Shown: positions 1 through 6,771 of the stretch, piece after piece
Numbering within the stretch: the stretch's first letter is position 1
Layout: each line of letters opens with the position of its first letter
Assembly: GCF_900142015.1 (NCBI RefSeq)
Contig: NZ_FQZN01000012.1
Coordinates: forward strand, 90,364-154,363
Direction of reading: 5' to 3'
From: Bacteroides stercorirosoris
Lineage (GTDB): Bacteria > Bacteroidota > Bacteroidia > Bacteroidales > Bacteroidaceae
DNA length: 64,000 nt
The notes under the pieces: model-generated
Databases searched by the model: none
The model's input: the letters and a program-made list of their open reading frames with translations, nothing else
Told to the model about the DNA's origin: nothing
Made by a program: the position numbers and the translations under genes

Positions 1-1
1 A

Positions 2-70
2 TGGAACGACATCTACTTATGGATAGTGCCTAAAAAATCCCGTCCAGCTTTCACAAGCCGGACGGGATAA
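2..70 (+). CDS. C-terminal tail of an upstream gene, possibly paralogous to the 1040-1492 protein
   Basis: The second reading frame is open from the window edge to a TAA at 68-70 and encodes a 22-residue tail beginning WNDIYLWIVPKKSRP. The block NDIYxxIVPKK recurs in the protein at 1040-1492 (NDIYHTIVPKKKR), which suggests the tail of a related phage-element protein. The last codons overlap a strong hairpin at 39-68. Function is unknown, and the stretch is short enough that the match could be chance. Confidence 0.3.
   Translation, partial: WNDIYLWIVPKKSRPAFTSRTG
39..68 (-). terminator. Hairpin with T-run on the minus strand
   Basis: TCCCGTCC at 39-46 pairs with GGACGGGA at 61-68, and an inner GCTT/AAGC adds four pairs around a TCAC loop. 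The A-run at 33-38 makes it a textbook intrinsic terminator when read on the minus strand, although no minus-strand gene is visible upstream of it. On the plus strand it may act as a processing or attenuating stem between the partial upstream gene and the holin. Confidence 0.5.
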
Positions 71-81
71 CGACAAAATAC

Positions 82-100
82 TAAGACCTTAACGGTCTTA
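82..100 (+). terminator. Short perfect hairpin before the holin gene
   Basis: TAAGACC (82-88) and GGTCTTA (94-100) form a perfect 7-bp stem around a TTAAC loop, 45 bases before the holin start. No T-run follows, so this is better described as a leader or processing hairpin than as a proven terminator. Confidence 0.35.
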
Positions 101-145
101 TGCGATAGCAAAGGTAGTATTAATAATTAAAATAGTGAAAGGAAA

Positions 146-598
146 ATGAAAGATGTATTAGATTTCTTACATGCGTTGGATTTGACTAACCTATATCGTC
201 ATATCGGGGTGACATTGATGTGCTGGTTGGTAATGTTTGTATCTGTACTGATTGATATGTGGGATGGCGTGCAGACTGCGAGAGTGATGAAAGAGAAGGT
301 TGACAGTAAGGGGTTGCGTAGAACCTTTGCCAAGGCTGGTGACTATTGGCGTATGATGCTGTTTGGATTGATGTTCGACACGTTGGGATTACTCTTTACT
401 TGGTATGTATTACCATACATGACGATGATTATCACAGTTGGCGTATTGATTATCGAGTTTCGGAGCGTATGGGAACATAATAAGAGGAAGCGTAGCCATG
501 CGGCAGAGTTACCCGGTGTGATAGCCAATATAGTTAAATGTGCATCGGAGAAAGACGCTTTGGAATTAATCAAGAAAATAAAGGAGGTGCAGAAATGA
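146..598 (+). CDS. Phage holin family protein
   Basis: 150-residue integral membrane protein. Hydrophobic segments lie at about 20-40 and 70-106, broken near LPYMT, and the C-terminus (about 111-150) is basic and charged. This layout, and its place directly before an M15 peptidase, match the holins of Bacteroides prophages and integrative elements, which form the inner-membrane lesion that releases the endolysin. Its stop codon overlaps the start of the next gene as ATGA, so the two are translationally coupled. The assignment rests on layout and neighbourhood. Confidence 0.7.
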   Translation: MKDVLDFLHALDLTNLYRHIGVTLMCWLVMFVSVLIDMWDGVQTARVMKEKVDSKGLRRTFAKAGDYWRMMLFGLMFDTLGLLFTWYVLPYMTMIITVGVLIIEFRSVWEHNKRKRSHAAELPGVIANIVKCASEKDALELIKKIKEVQK

Positions 599-1035
599 GT
601 ATTAGAGATTATTTCGACGTTCAGGAACTTGTATGCAAACATGTGTATAATAAGTTCGGTGATAATGCTTGGCAGTTCTTCGATGATCGATTGCTGGAGA
701 CATTACTTGTTATTCGGGAAAGACTGGGTAAGCCTATTCATGTCAATAATTGGCAGATTGGAGGTAATCTCACCCAGCGGGGACTTCGTTGCAATGTATG
801 TAGTCTCGTGGCCGAGAAGACGAGACTTGAAAAGGTCTATATGTCAGCCCATGGACAGGGCACGGCGATTGACTTTGACGTTAAGGGTATGATTGCGTTA
901 GAGGTCAGGAACTGGATAAAGGCTAATCAGATTCTTTTGCCTTATCCTATCCGACTTGAACAGGATGTCACTTGGGTGCATCTGGATATGAGGAATGACG
1001 GGAAGAAAGGTAAAGTGGTTTACTTTAAAGGATGA
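595..1035 (+). CDS. Peptidase M15 family endolysin (D-Ala-D-Ala carboxypeptidase-like)
   Basis: 146 residues starting at the ATG that overlaps the holin stop and follows an AAGGAGG-like ribosome site at 581-587; the longer frame from 538 is not needed. The zinc-ligand signature of M15 peptidases is visible: SAHGQGTAIDFDV supplies the first His and Asp, and WVHLDMR the second His. Enzymes of this family cut peptidoglycan cross-links, and beside a holin it is the likely phage endolysin. It has no signal peptide, as expected for holin-dependent export. Length is normal for the single-domain phage form. Confidence 0.8.
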   Translation: MSIRDYFDVQELVCKHVYNKFGDNAWQFFDDRLLETLLVIRERLGKPIHVNNWQIGGNLTQRGLRCNVCSLVAEKTRLEKVYMSAHGQGTAIDFDVKGMIALEVRNWIKANQILLPYPIRLEQDVTWVHLDMRNDGKKGKVVYFKG

Positions 1036-1039
1036 AACT

Positions 1040-1492
1040 ATGAAAAAGCTGCCTTGGATATTAGTTGTATTGCTGGTGATAGCTTGTGTGGTTACTTGGT
1101 TCAGTTCGCACGAGCCTCTCCCGGCAGAAATACGTACCGAAACGAAAGTAAATACAGTAGTCAAGGTTGATACTTTGCTTATCTCTGCGCCTATGGCTCC
1201 TCTGTTAGTTTTCCAGCTAACAGACACTATTCGCATTGGTGATACGGTCGTTTATCGTGAGCAAGCGTATTATGAGGATAGTCTTTATCGGGCATGGGTG
1301 AGTGGATATCGTCCGAGGTTGGACAGTCTGATGGTATTTCCCAGGATGGTGTATCAGACAGTGACTAATGATATTTATCATACTATTGTGCCGAAGAAGA
1401 AGCGTCGGGGATTGGGGGTACAGGTTGGGTATGGAATACCGGGTGGTTGGTATGTCGGTATCGGAGTGAGTTGGAACATTTTTATGTGGTAA
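1040..1492 (+). CDS. Small membrane-anchored protein of the lysis cassette (DUF6808-like, spanin candidate)
   Basis: 150 residues from the ATG at 1040, five bases after the endolysin stop; the longer frame from 995 overlaps that gene and looks spurious. One N-terminal membrane segment (about 5-22) is followed by an extracytoplasmic region rich in VDT/DTI patterns (about 35-110), a basic stretch KKKRRG, and a final alternating Gly/aromatic segment ending in Trp that resembles a beta-hairpin. I think it belongs to the Bacteroidetes DUF6808 group. Its third position after holin and endolysin suggests a spanin-like role, which is inference only. Confidence 0.5.
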   Translation: MKKLPWILVVLLVIACVVTWFSSHEPLPAEIRTETKVNTVVKVDTLLISAPMAPLLVFQLTDTIRIGDTVVYREQAYYEDSLYRAWVSGYRPRLDSLMVFPRMVYQTVTNDIYHTIVPKKKRRGLGVQVGYGIPGGWYVGIGVSWNIFMW

Positions 1493-1552
1493 TTTGGAAA
1501 TTTATTTGTAGTTGATTATATTTGCATCACAAATAGAGTTCTTTGTATCTTT

Positions 1553-1723
1553 ATGTGGTTGGGTAATGTTGGTTTATTGCCTTCCTTTTTGTTAGCAGTA
1601 TCAGTAATGATAACTGCATTTCAAGTTATTGAATCATTAAACAAATTAATTATGGAGGAAAGGCTTATGAAAAATATAATCTCAATTTTATTCAATAAAA
1701 GAGTGTGGAATCTGGGGTGGTAG
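1553..1723 (+). CDS. Small hydrophobic ORF, 56 aa
   Basis: An open frame from ATG 1553 to TAG 1721 encodes 56 residues: a membrane-like helix (LLPSFLLAVSVMITAFQVI), a short charged segment with MEERLMK, and a second hydrophobic stretch (NIISILF). A GGAGGA-like run before the internal Met at about 1668 (GAGGAAAGGCTTATG) could support a shorter 18-residue product. Coding status is uncertain. The 3' end lies inside an inverted repeat (1704-1712 with 1771-1779), so the region may instead work as RNA. Confidence 0.35.
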   Translation: MWLGNVGLLPSFLLAVSVMITAFQVIESLNKLIMEERLMKNIISILFNKRVWNLGW

Positions 1724-1842
1724 TAAAATCTGCATTATCTGTACATAAAGAGAACTATTTATATAATAGAGGGACTAGATTCCACCTCACCAGAAAATAA
1801 TCTTTCTACATATGAAGGCAGCTTATTCGGCTGCCTTTTTCT
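1704..1842 (+). ncRNA. Possible structured RNA ending in a strong terminator
   Basis: GTGGAATCT at 1704-1712 is repeated inverted as AGATTCCAC about 60 bases on, bracketing a non-coding AT-rich segment. Downstream an AGGCAGC/GCTGCCT hairpin (1816-1822 with 1830-1836) is followed by TTTTT, a convincing plus-strand terminator. A structured non-coding transcript or mRNA 3' end is possible. No known RNA family is recognised. Confidence 0.3.
1815..1842 (+). terminator. Intrinsic terminator of the lysis-cassette transcript
   Basis: The 7-bp stem AGGCAGC/GCTGCCT with a 7-base loop is followed directly by a T-run at 1836-1840. It ends plus-strand transcription from the lysis genes or the small ORF. 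Confidence 0.75.
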
Positions 1843-1866
1843 TACCTTTGCTAAAAAAATAGGAAT

Positions 1867-2097
1867 ATGGCATACAATTATGATGAAGAAAGCGTGAAAG
1901 CCCTAATTAATTGGGCTGAAACTACGCAATTACCCCAAGAGGTTACATTGAGTGCTGCGGAACATATTACTGACACTAGTATTTATGTTCGTGCGAATAT
2001 CAATGATATTAAGCAGCACTATCCTGATACTTTCTACAATGCAGCGATTGACAGGTTGTATCGGTTAAAGGAATTTGTAGAAGGGACGGCAGAATAA
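1867..2097 (+). CDS. Small DUF6965-like protein
   Basis: 76-residue soluble acidic protein starting MAYNYDEESVKAL. Its pattern (INWAET..LPQEV.L..AEHI.D...YV.ANI.DI..HYPD.FY..AIDRLYRLK) resembles the small Bacteroidetes family I recall as DUF6965, common in integrative elements and phages of this group. Function unknown. It lies between two hairpins (1815-1842 and 2123-2146), so it is probably a single-gene unit of the element. Confidence 0.6.
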   Translation: MAYNYDEESVKALINWAETTQLPQEVTLSAAEHITDTSIYVRANINDIKQHYPDTFYNAAIDRLYRLKEFVEGTAE

Positions 2098-2122
2098 GCT
2101 GTCCTTTATTTCTTTGTGCAAA

Positions 2123-2146
2123 GAAGGCAGCCTAATGACTGCCTTC
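2123..2146 (+). terminator. Hairpin after the small DUF6965-like gene
   Basis: GAAGGCAG (2123-2130) pairs perfectly with CTGCCTTC (2139-2146). The stem resembles the GGCAGC hairpin at 1815. It lacks a T-run, so termination is likely but not certain. Confidence 0.45.
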
Positions 2147-2238
2147 CGGAATACCAAAGTTCATCAGCACATTTCAACAATCCCGTTTGGTATTCTGCTG
2201 TAGTTACTGACGAGCTTTGAAAAAGTTTAGTCCGGGCA

Positions 2239-2273
2239 CAAAAAATCCCCGTAGCGGCTCAACTACGGGGATA
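2239..2273 (-). terminator. Terminator of the DUF5053-like gene
   Basis: ATCCCCGTAG pairs perfectly with CTACGGGGAT around an 8-base loop, and on the minus strand the stem is followed by TTTTTT. It lies just past the end of the minus-strand gene at 2295-2699. Confidence 0.8.
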
Positions 2274-2294
2274 GAGTGTCAAATAACAAAAATA

Positions 2295-2699
2295 TCAATA
2301 CGAGATATTAAGTGAGCCTATTTTTTTAGAAATGTCTTGCAAAGCATTATTGAATGTTTGCAATTCTTCGTTTGTAAAACGGGCAGGTTTCCCGTTTACT
2401 ATATTCCCATTTAATCTTTGATAAAGCCATGCCCGGCTCTTATTAAAATACTTCTTTGCCAAATAGCTAAGGGAAACAATCTCTGCAACTTCTTGCAATT
2501 GCAGTTTTATTGCATTTTCTTCAATAACATTCAACTCCTTATCAATGTTCTGTAGGCGTTCAGACACAAAGTCTGCAATAACTTTTTTGTCTTCTTCTGA
2601 GTTGTACCGTGATGCTATATCTCTCACTTTATCGTAGAACTCCGGTGAATCTGTGCCTAATAATGGCTTTAGAGTTAGTAATTCTTCTTTTAGTGTCAT
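2295..2699 (-). CDS. DUF5053-like protein of an integrative element
   Basis: 134 residues starting MTLKEELLTLKPLLGT. The central segment (EIVSLSYLAKKYFNKSRAWL, about 73-92) looks like a helix-turn-helix or small recognition fold, with charged helices before it. The pattern matches what I recall of DUF5053, found beside Bacteroides integrases and in prophages. The SYLAKKYFNKS.AWL motif hints at DNA binding and possible control of the element; this is inference. It is transcribed with the integrase group and ends in the terminator at 2239-2273. Confidence 0.6.
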   Translation of the reverse strand: MTLKEELLTLKPLLGTDSPEFYDKVRDIASRYNSEEDKKVIADFVSERLQNIDKELNVIEENAIKLQLQEVAEIVSLSYLAKKYFNKSRAWLYQRLNGNIVNGKPARFTNEELQTFNNALQDISKKIGSLNISY

Positions 2700-2741
2700 A
2701 AGTTTATAGTTTTATGCCATCCCCGTAGGGATGGCTTGTTT

Positions 2742-2924
2742 TTACTTCTTTTTTTCTAACTCTGCTAAGATTTTGTCTATTGTAAGTATCCGGTCTAATC
2801 TTTTATCTATTTCCTTTTCTTGGTTCGTCCCGGTCACTTCTGAAATAAATCTTAGCTGGTCTAGCTCTTTTTTAAGGAATGCCCTCTGTATTAGCAGGTC
2901 CTTTTTAATTTGTTCATTACTCAT
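2742..2924 (-). CDS. Short coiled-coil protein of the integrative element
   Basis: 60 residues starting MSNEQIKKDLL, highly charged and predicted helical or coiled-coil, ending in LEKKK. A longer frame with Met at 2948 or 2981 exists, but a very good promoter (-7 box 2951-2958, -33 TTG 2979-2981, 20-bp spacer) places transcription start close to 2945, favouring the ATG at 2924. No family recognised. Position between integrase and the DUF5053-like gene suggests an element accessory or control function. Confidence 0.45.
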   Translation of the reverse strand: MSNEQIKKDLLIQRAFLKKELDQLRFISEVTGTNQEKEIDKRLDRILTIDKILAELEKKK

Positions 2925-2950
2925 ATTGTTACTTTTGTTATTTGACATGA

Positions 2951-2981
2951 CAAAGATAATAATCGTTTGGTTATTACGCAA
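2951..2981 (-). promoter_or_regulatory. Bacteroides-type promoter for the small coiled-coil gene
   Basis: On the minus strand TTG (2981-2979) and TATCTTTG (2958-2951) are 20 bases apart, matching the Bacteroides consensus TTTG-N19-21-TAnnTTTG. It decides the start of the downstream gene. Confidence 0.7.
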
Positions 2982-3028
2982 GCTTTTTAGTGATTATTTT
3001 TTCTTTTATACCTTATTATATGTGCGAC

Positions 3029-4267
3029 TTACATCATCATCATCTGCATCTGATTCCGCATTTCAATGAATGGCTTGAATACTTCCGGGTCATTTACATA
3101 GTCAATAACCCGGCGTATAGCTGCATCTGCCTGGTACTGTTTTACTCGTACGTATGAATTGATGGTAATTCCGGTTTTGATGGAATGCCCGAGACAGTAC
3201 TCTATAATAGGATAGGGAATGCCTATCTCTGCTGCAAATTGCGCAAAGGTTTTGCGGGCAGAGTAATAAGTGAGGCTACCTTTGATATTTAATTCCTTAG
3301 CTAGAAGCTTGAGGCATTTATTGATATATCGCTGTAGATTTCCTACTGTATATTTATAGTCGAATTTGATATAGCCATTCTTTACATATTTGTTTAGAAT
3401 GGTTGCAGCCTCCGGACAAATACTAATAGTTATCTGACGATTCTTTTTCTTATGCTCACTACTCTTCTGACGTACATAGCTGATTTCTTTTTCTGAAAAG
3501 TCAATCTGTATAAGGTCAGCGAAGTTCATTCCACCGAGATAAAAAGAAAGAAGAAACATGTCTTTAGCCAAATCTAATTGTCGACTGTATGATACATCTG
3601 TACTTATTATCTTTCTAACAGCTTCCACAGGGATATCCAATTCTCTTGGTTCCGGAGTAGGTATTTTGGTATAAGCAAATGGGTGCTTATCGCACCGGAT
3701 CAAGCCAAGTTTAATAGCTTCATTAACACGTGCCTTGATTTGACTTAATCGTATTTGTCTTCCACCATCCGTATGACCATGTATTTTCATCCATCGGTCA
3801 AAATGTTCTATCGTTATATGATTCATCAGTACCATTGGAACATCCCCTTCGGCCGCCTCAAATACTTTCATTGTATCTTCCAGCATCTTTGCATGGCTTT
3901 CTTTACCTTCTTCTTTTTTCTCCTTTATTCGCTGGCGCATGAACTCATTAAAGGTGCGAACATCTGGTGCTGCTTTATCCTGCTGAGTAAGAATAGCTTT
4001 TAGCTGTTTAGCCGAATAATACTCATAATTGTCTATGTATTGGAGTCGGTCTTTGTACTTTTTCAGTTCAAAGAGCAGGCGTTTGTTTATCATCGTTGCA
4101 TCATTACGAGCAACGACTTTACCCTCGTACCATTGACAAGCATCGTCAAGCTGATACTCTGTTTTAATATACTCTTTGTCATTTTTGACTGAGATACGGA
4201 TAAAGACAGGGTATTTCCCTGCCTTAGTAGGCTTGGCTGATAAAATGGTTAATGCTAATGTTGCCAT
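3029..4267 (-). CDS. Tyrosine site-specific recombinase (integrase) of the phage-like element
   Basis: 412 residues: an N-terminal arm-binding domain (about 1-90), a SAM-like core-binding domain (about 105-200) and a catalytic domain (about 210-395). Readable catalytic residues are R338 (YSARKTFA), H361 (CLGHS) and Y372 (INSYVRV). The first catalytic Arg is not at its usual place (SFYLGGMNFADL has Gly/Met there), and the usual HxxR is YSAR. Loss of Arg I is known from the Bacteroides IntDOT group. It lies 143 bases from tRNA-Arg, the expected arrangement at an attachment site. The C-terminus is an unusual Met-rich MQMMMM. Confidence 0.9.
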   Translation of the reverse strand: MATLALTILSAKPTKAGKYPVFIRISVKNDKEYIKTEYQLDDACQWYEGKVVARNDATMINKRLLFELKKYKDRLQYIDNYEYYSAKQLKAILTQQDKAAPDVRTFNEFMRQRIKEKKEEGKESHAKMLEDTMKVFEAAEGDVPMVLMNHITIEHFDRWMKIHGHTDGGRQIRLSQIKARVNEAIKLGLIRCDKHPFAYTKIPTPEPRELDIPVEAVRKIISTDVSYSRQLDLAKDMFLLSFYLGGMNFADLIQIDFSEKEISYVRQKSSEHKKKNRQITISICPEAATILNKYVKNGYIKFDYKYTVGNLQRYINKCLKLLAKELNIKGSLTYYSARKTFAQFAAEIGIPYPIIEYCLGHSIKTGITINSYVRVKQYQADAAIRRVIDYVNDPEVFKPFIEMRNQMQMMMM

Positions 4268-4287
4268 AAACTATAAGTTTTAAAAGA

Positions 4288-4305
4288 CACTGTTTTTCCA
4301 CTGTT
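4288..4305 (-). repeat. Direct repeat in front of the integrase, possible arm-type sites
   Basis: The heptamer CACTGTT occurs at 4288-4294 and 4299-4305, exactly 11 bp apart, one helical turn. Tandem short repeats near int are typical of integrase arm sites, but this is only two short copies. Confidence 0.25.
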
Positions 4306-4369
4306 GGTGGCTTTCGGGTGGGAAATAGTATCTTTTTTTTATAGCCATTTGGCTGAGGAAAGGTAAAAT

Positions 4370-4406
4370 AAAAGGCTGATTATCAATTAATTATAATCAG
4401 CCTTTT
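4370..4406 (-). terminator. Terminator after tRNA-Arg
   Basis: AAAAGGCTGATTAT (4370-4383) pairs perfectly over 14 bp with ATAATCAGCCTTTT (4393-4406). On the minus strand it begins three bases after the tRNA 3' end and is followed by a T-rich run. Because it is symmetrical it can also stop plus-strand transcription. Confidence 0.8.
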
Positions 4407-4409
4407 CTG

Positions 4410-4483
<74 letters not shown>

Positions 4484-4499
4484 ATCCTTAATTGCGGTG

Positions 4500-4530
4500 C
4501 AAAGGTACGTTTTTTTGTGAAAACAGCAAA
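4500..4530 (-). promoter_or_regulatory. Promoter of tRNA-Arg
   Basis: On the minus strand TTTG (4530-4527), a 19-base spacer and TACCTTTG (4507-4500) give a perfect match to the Bacteroides housekeeping promoter. The expected start is about 10 bases before the tRNA 5' end at 4483. Confidence 0.85.
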
Positions 4531-4583
4531 GATTTTACGCATAAAATATTCACAAAACAATCAATTTTATATCCGAACTAATG

Positions 4584-6041
4584 CTATAACCCTAACGGTA
4601 AACCAGTTACATACCACAAAACAAATAGCATTGTCCATGCCAATAATATGTAAAGAGAATACCTCCACGTATATTTCAATAGAGAACCATAAGTGGCTCG
4701 CTTGTCATACTGTTGCATATAAGTAAGGATAAGGGGCATATAGAACATGAAAGGGGTAATTGCATTTGTGGCACTGTCACCAATACGGTAAGCGCATTGC
4801 ACCATATCAGGAGAAATGCCCATTCCGGCGAAAACCGGAACAAAGATAAAAGACATAAAAGTCCACTTGGCAGTGGCAGATACCATAATGAGATTGACAA
4901 GAGCTGTGAAGAGGATAAACAAAATCAATATCCACAAGCTTCCGAGGCGAATGGACGAAAGCATATCTGCACCCATAATGGCAATACATTTGTCCAAATG
5001 AGAATATTCAAAACAAGCAAACATCTGGGCAGCAAAAAAAGCAATCACAAAGTATACGCCCAATAGCTTCATAGGCTGGGTAAGTCCTTCAATTACATCT
5101 CCATCCGTACGGTAACGACCGGAAGCAAAGCCATAAACCATTCCCATAAGTCCGATGCCAAAAGAAAGCAAGAATAAAATTCCTTCTATAAATGGAGAAC
5201 GGATTAGACCTCCGTTGACGCTACGCAGAATACCCCACGACGAGAAAGTGGCAAAAAGGATTACCACTGTATAAATCACCCCGACCGATATCGCACCTAC
5301 CATAGCACGACGCTCTTTACGGGAAAGCTGTTTATAACCATTAAAACGAATACTGCCCACATATTCGCCTAAAGCCGGAAGTAAGTTACGACGAGTTATC
5401 TGATAAATAATGAAAGCTAATAAAAATGTAGAAACAATCAGAAAATAATAATTGCATAAAGGACCTACATTTCCTAATGTCACATTCGCTATATCCGCAG
5501 CTTTCTGGGTGCTGGCAGCAAGCATAGGATCCAGTGTACTTAACAGTACATTGGCGCTATATCCGCACGAAACGGAAACATATGCTGTAATAATACCTCC
5601 AACTGGGTGTAATCCCACCGAATGGAATAAAGTAGCCGCAATCGGCAGCAAAATTATGTACCCTGCATCTCCTACTACATTGGAGAGGAGTCCTAAGAAG
5701 ATGACTAATATCACCATGCGCCACGGATTATGTTTGCGCCGTGCTCCATTCCGGATACAGGCATCAATAAAACCAGAATGCTGTGCCACACCGATGCCAA
5801 ACATTGCTACAATTACCAATCCCAGCGGAGCAAATCCTGTGAAATTAGTGACGACATGCCGTAATAGCCAACGAATACCTTCCGGACTAAGCAAACTCTG
5901 TACTCGTATCTCCTCCCCTGTTTGCGGTTGAAATACGCTTAAGCCATATATGTCAAATATCCATGACAAGACAATGACAGTCAGCGTCAACAGGAAAAAC
6001 ATGGTTGCCGGATGCGGCAGACGCCATTTGCTATTCATCAT
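4584..6041 (-). CDS. abgT: AbgT family transporter (p-aminobenzoyl-glutamate type)
   Basis: 485 residues from the ATG at 6041, which overlaps the stop of the response-regulator gene, so translation is probably coupled. It has about 11-13 membrane segments, a large soluble loop near residues 45-70, and AbgT-family stretches such as NVVGDAGYIILLPIAA and GDSATNAITPFMFYMP. Family members import p-aminobenzoyl-glutamate, a folate breakdown product, or export sulfonamide-like compounds. It is the last gene of a three-gene operon with a sensor kinase and regulator, an unusual partner set that suggests signal-controlled transport. Substrate is not determined by sequence. Confidence 0.85.
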   Translation of the reverse strand: MMNSKWRLPHPATMFFLLTLTVIVLSWIFDIYGLSVFQPQTGEEIRVQSLLSPEGIRWLLRHVVTNFTGFAPLGLVIVAMFGIGVAQHSGFIDACIRNGARRKHNPWRMVILVIFLGLLSNVVGDAGYIILLPIAATLFHSVGLHPVGGIITAYVSVSCGYSANVLLSTLDPMLAASTQKAADIANVTLGNVGPLCNYYFLIVSTFLLAFIIYQITRRNLLPALGEYVGSIRFNGYKQLSRKERRAMVGAISVGVIYTVVILFATFSSWGILRSVNGGLIRSPFIEGILFLLSFGIGLMGMVYGFASGRYRTDGDVIEGLTQPMKLLGVYFVIAFFAAQMFACFEYSHLDKCIAIMGADMLSSIRLGSLWILILFILFTALVNLIMVSATAKWTFMSFIFVPVFAGMGISPDMVQCAYRIGDSATNAITPFMFYMPLILTYMQQYDKRATYGSLLKYTWRYSLYILLAWTMLFVLWYVTGLPLGL

Positions 6042-6759
6042 CCGCTTCCAAATTATCAATGTCAAGAATACGGAGTTCCAGAGCACGCACCACTAAGCGG
6101 GTTGCATTTACTCCTACCCGCTCTCCTTGTGGAAACAAACGGTTTACCAAATCATTCTGGCGCTTCTCCAAAGACTTAACGCCGAAAGGCATACCCTTCA
6201 GATTAGCAATCATATCTTTCGTATACCCCAAAGCCAGATGACGCAGAAAGCGTTCGTCATATTCATCAATATCATAACTGATAACAGCTTCCTGACGTTT
6301 TGCATCATTCGCTACGGATTGCTTGAAACGGTCTACTATCTTTTCCAGAATAGGATAATTGAACACCAGTTTCTTTCCGTCCATCACAGCCTGTACATCT
6401 GTTTTTGTGAGCAATTCCCCGGTTTTTAGGATGATGCCGTCAGCACCTGCATTCAGCACATCCACCCAAAGCTTTTCATTCAGAATCTCTCCGGTGAATA
6501 TCAGCACGTGTACACCCGGATAACGTTTGAAAATATTCCGGCAGATATCCACACCAATCGTAGTGGAACCACCTAAACCTAAATCCAGCAAAACAAGATC
6601 CGGTATTCCGGTTTCCATCAGTGCCCAGAATTCATTTTCGGTCATGGCCGTACCGATTACTTCTGCATTCGGGATTTCATGACGGAAGATTTCTTCCGTC
6701 CCTTTCAGTTCCAGCTTGACATCTTCTACAATAATGACTTTGAATTTTTTGTCTTCCAT
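6031..6759 (-). CDS. Response regulator with receiver domain and C-terminal DNA-binding region
   Basis: 242 residues. The receiver domain (about 6-130) shows the acidic pair E12/D13, phospho-acceptor D59 in LVLLDLGLGG, the switch Thr in LIFTGE and the Lys in IILKTGE. The C-terminal part (about 165-235, LRHLALGYTKDMIANL and NATRLVVRALEL) resembles a LuxR-like helix-turn-helix but is divergent. It lies 12 bases after the double sensor kinase gene and overlaps abgT, so it is almost certainly the kinase's partner and a candidate regulator of abgT. Confidence 0.8.
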   Translation of the reverse strand: MEDKKFKVIIVEDVKLELKGTEEIFRHEIPNAEVIGTAMTENEFWALMETGIPDLVLLDLGLGGSTTIGVDICRNIFKRYPGVHVLIFTGEILNEKLWVDVLNAGADGIILKTGELLTKTDVQAVMDGKKLVFNYPILEKIVDRFKQSVANDAKRQEAVISYDIDEYDERFLRHLALGYTKDMIANLKGMPFGVKSLEKRQNDLVNRLFPQGERVGVNATRLVVRALELRILDIDNLEADDE

Positions 6760-6771
6760 ATTATATCTCTT

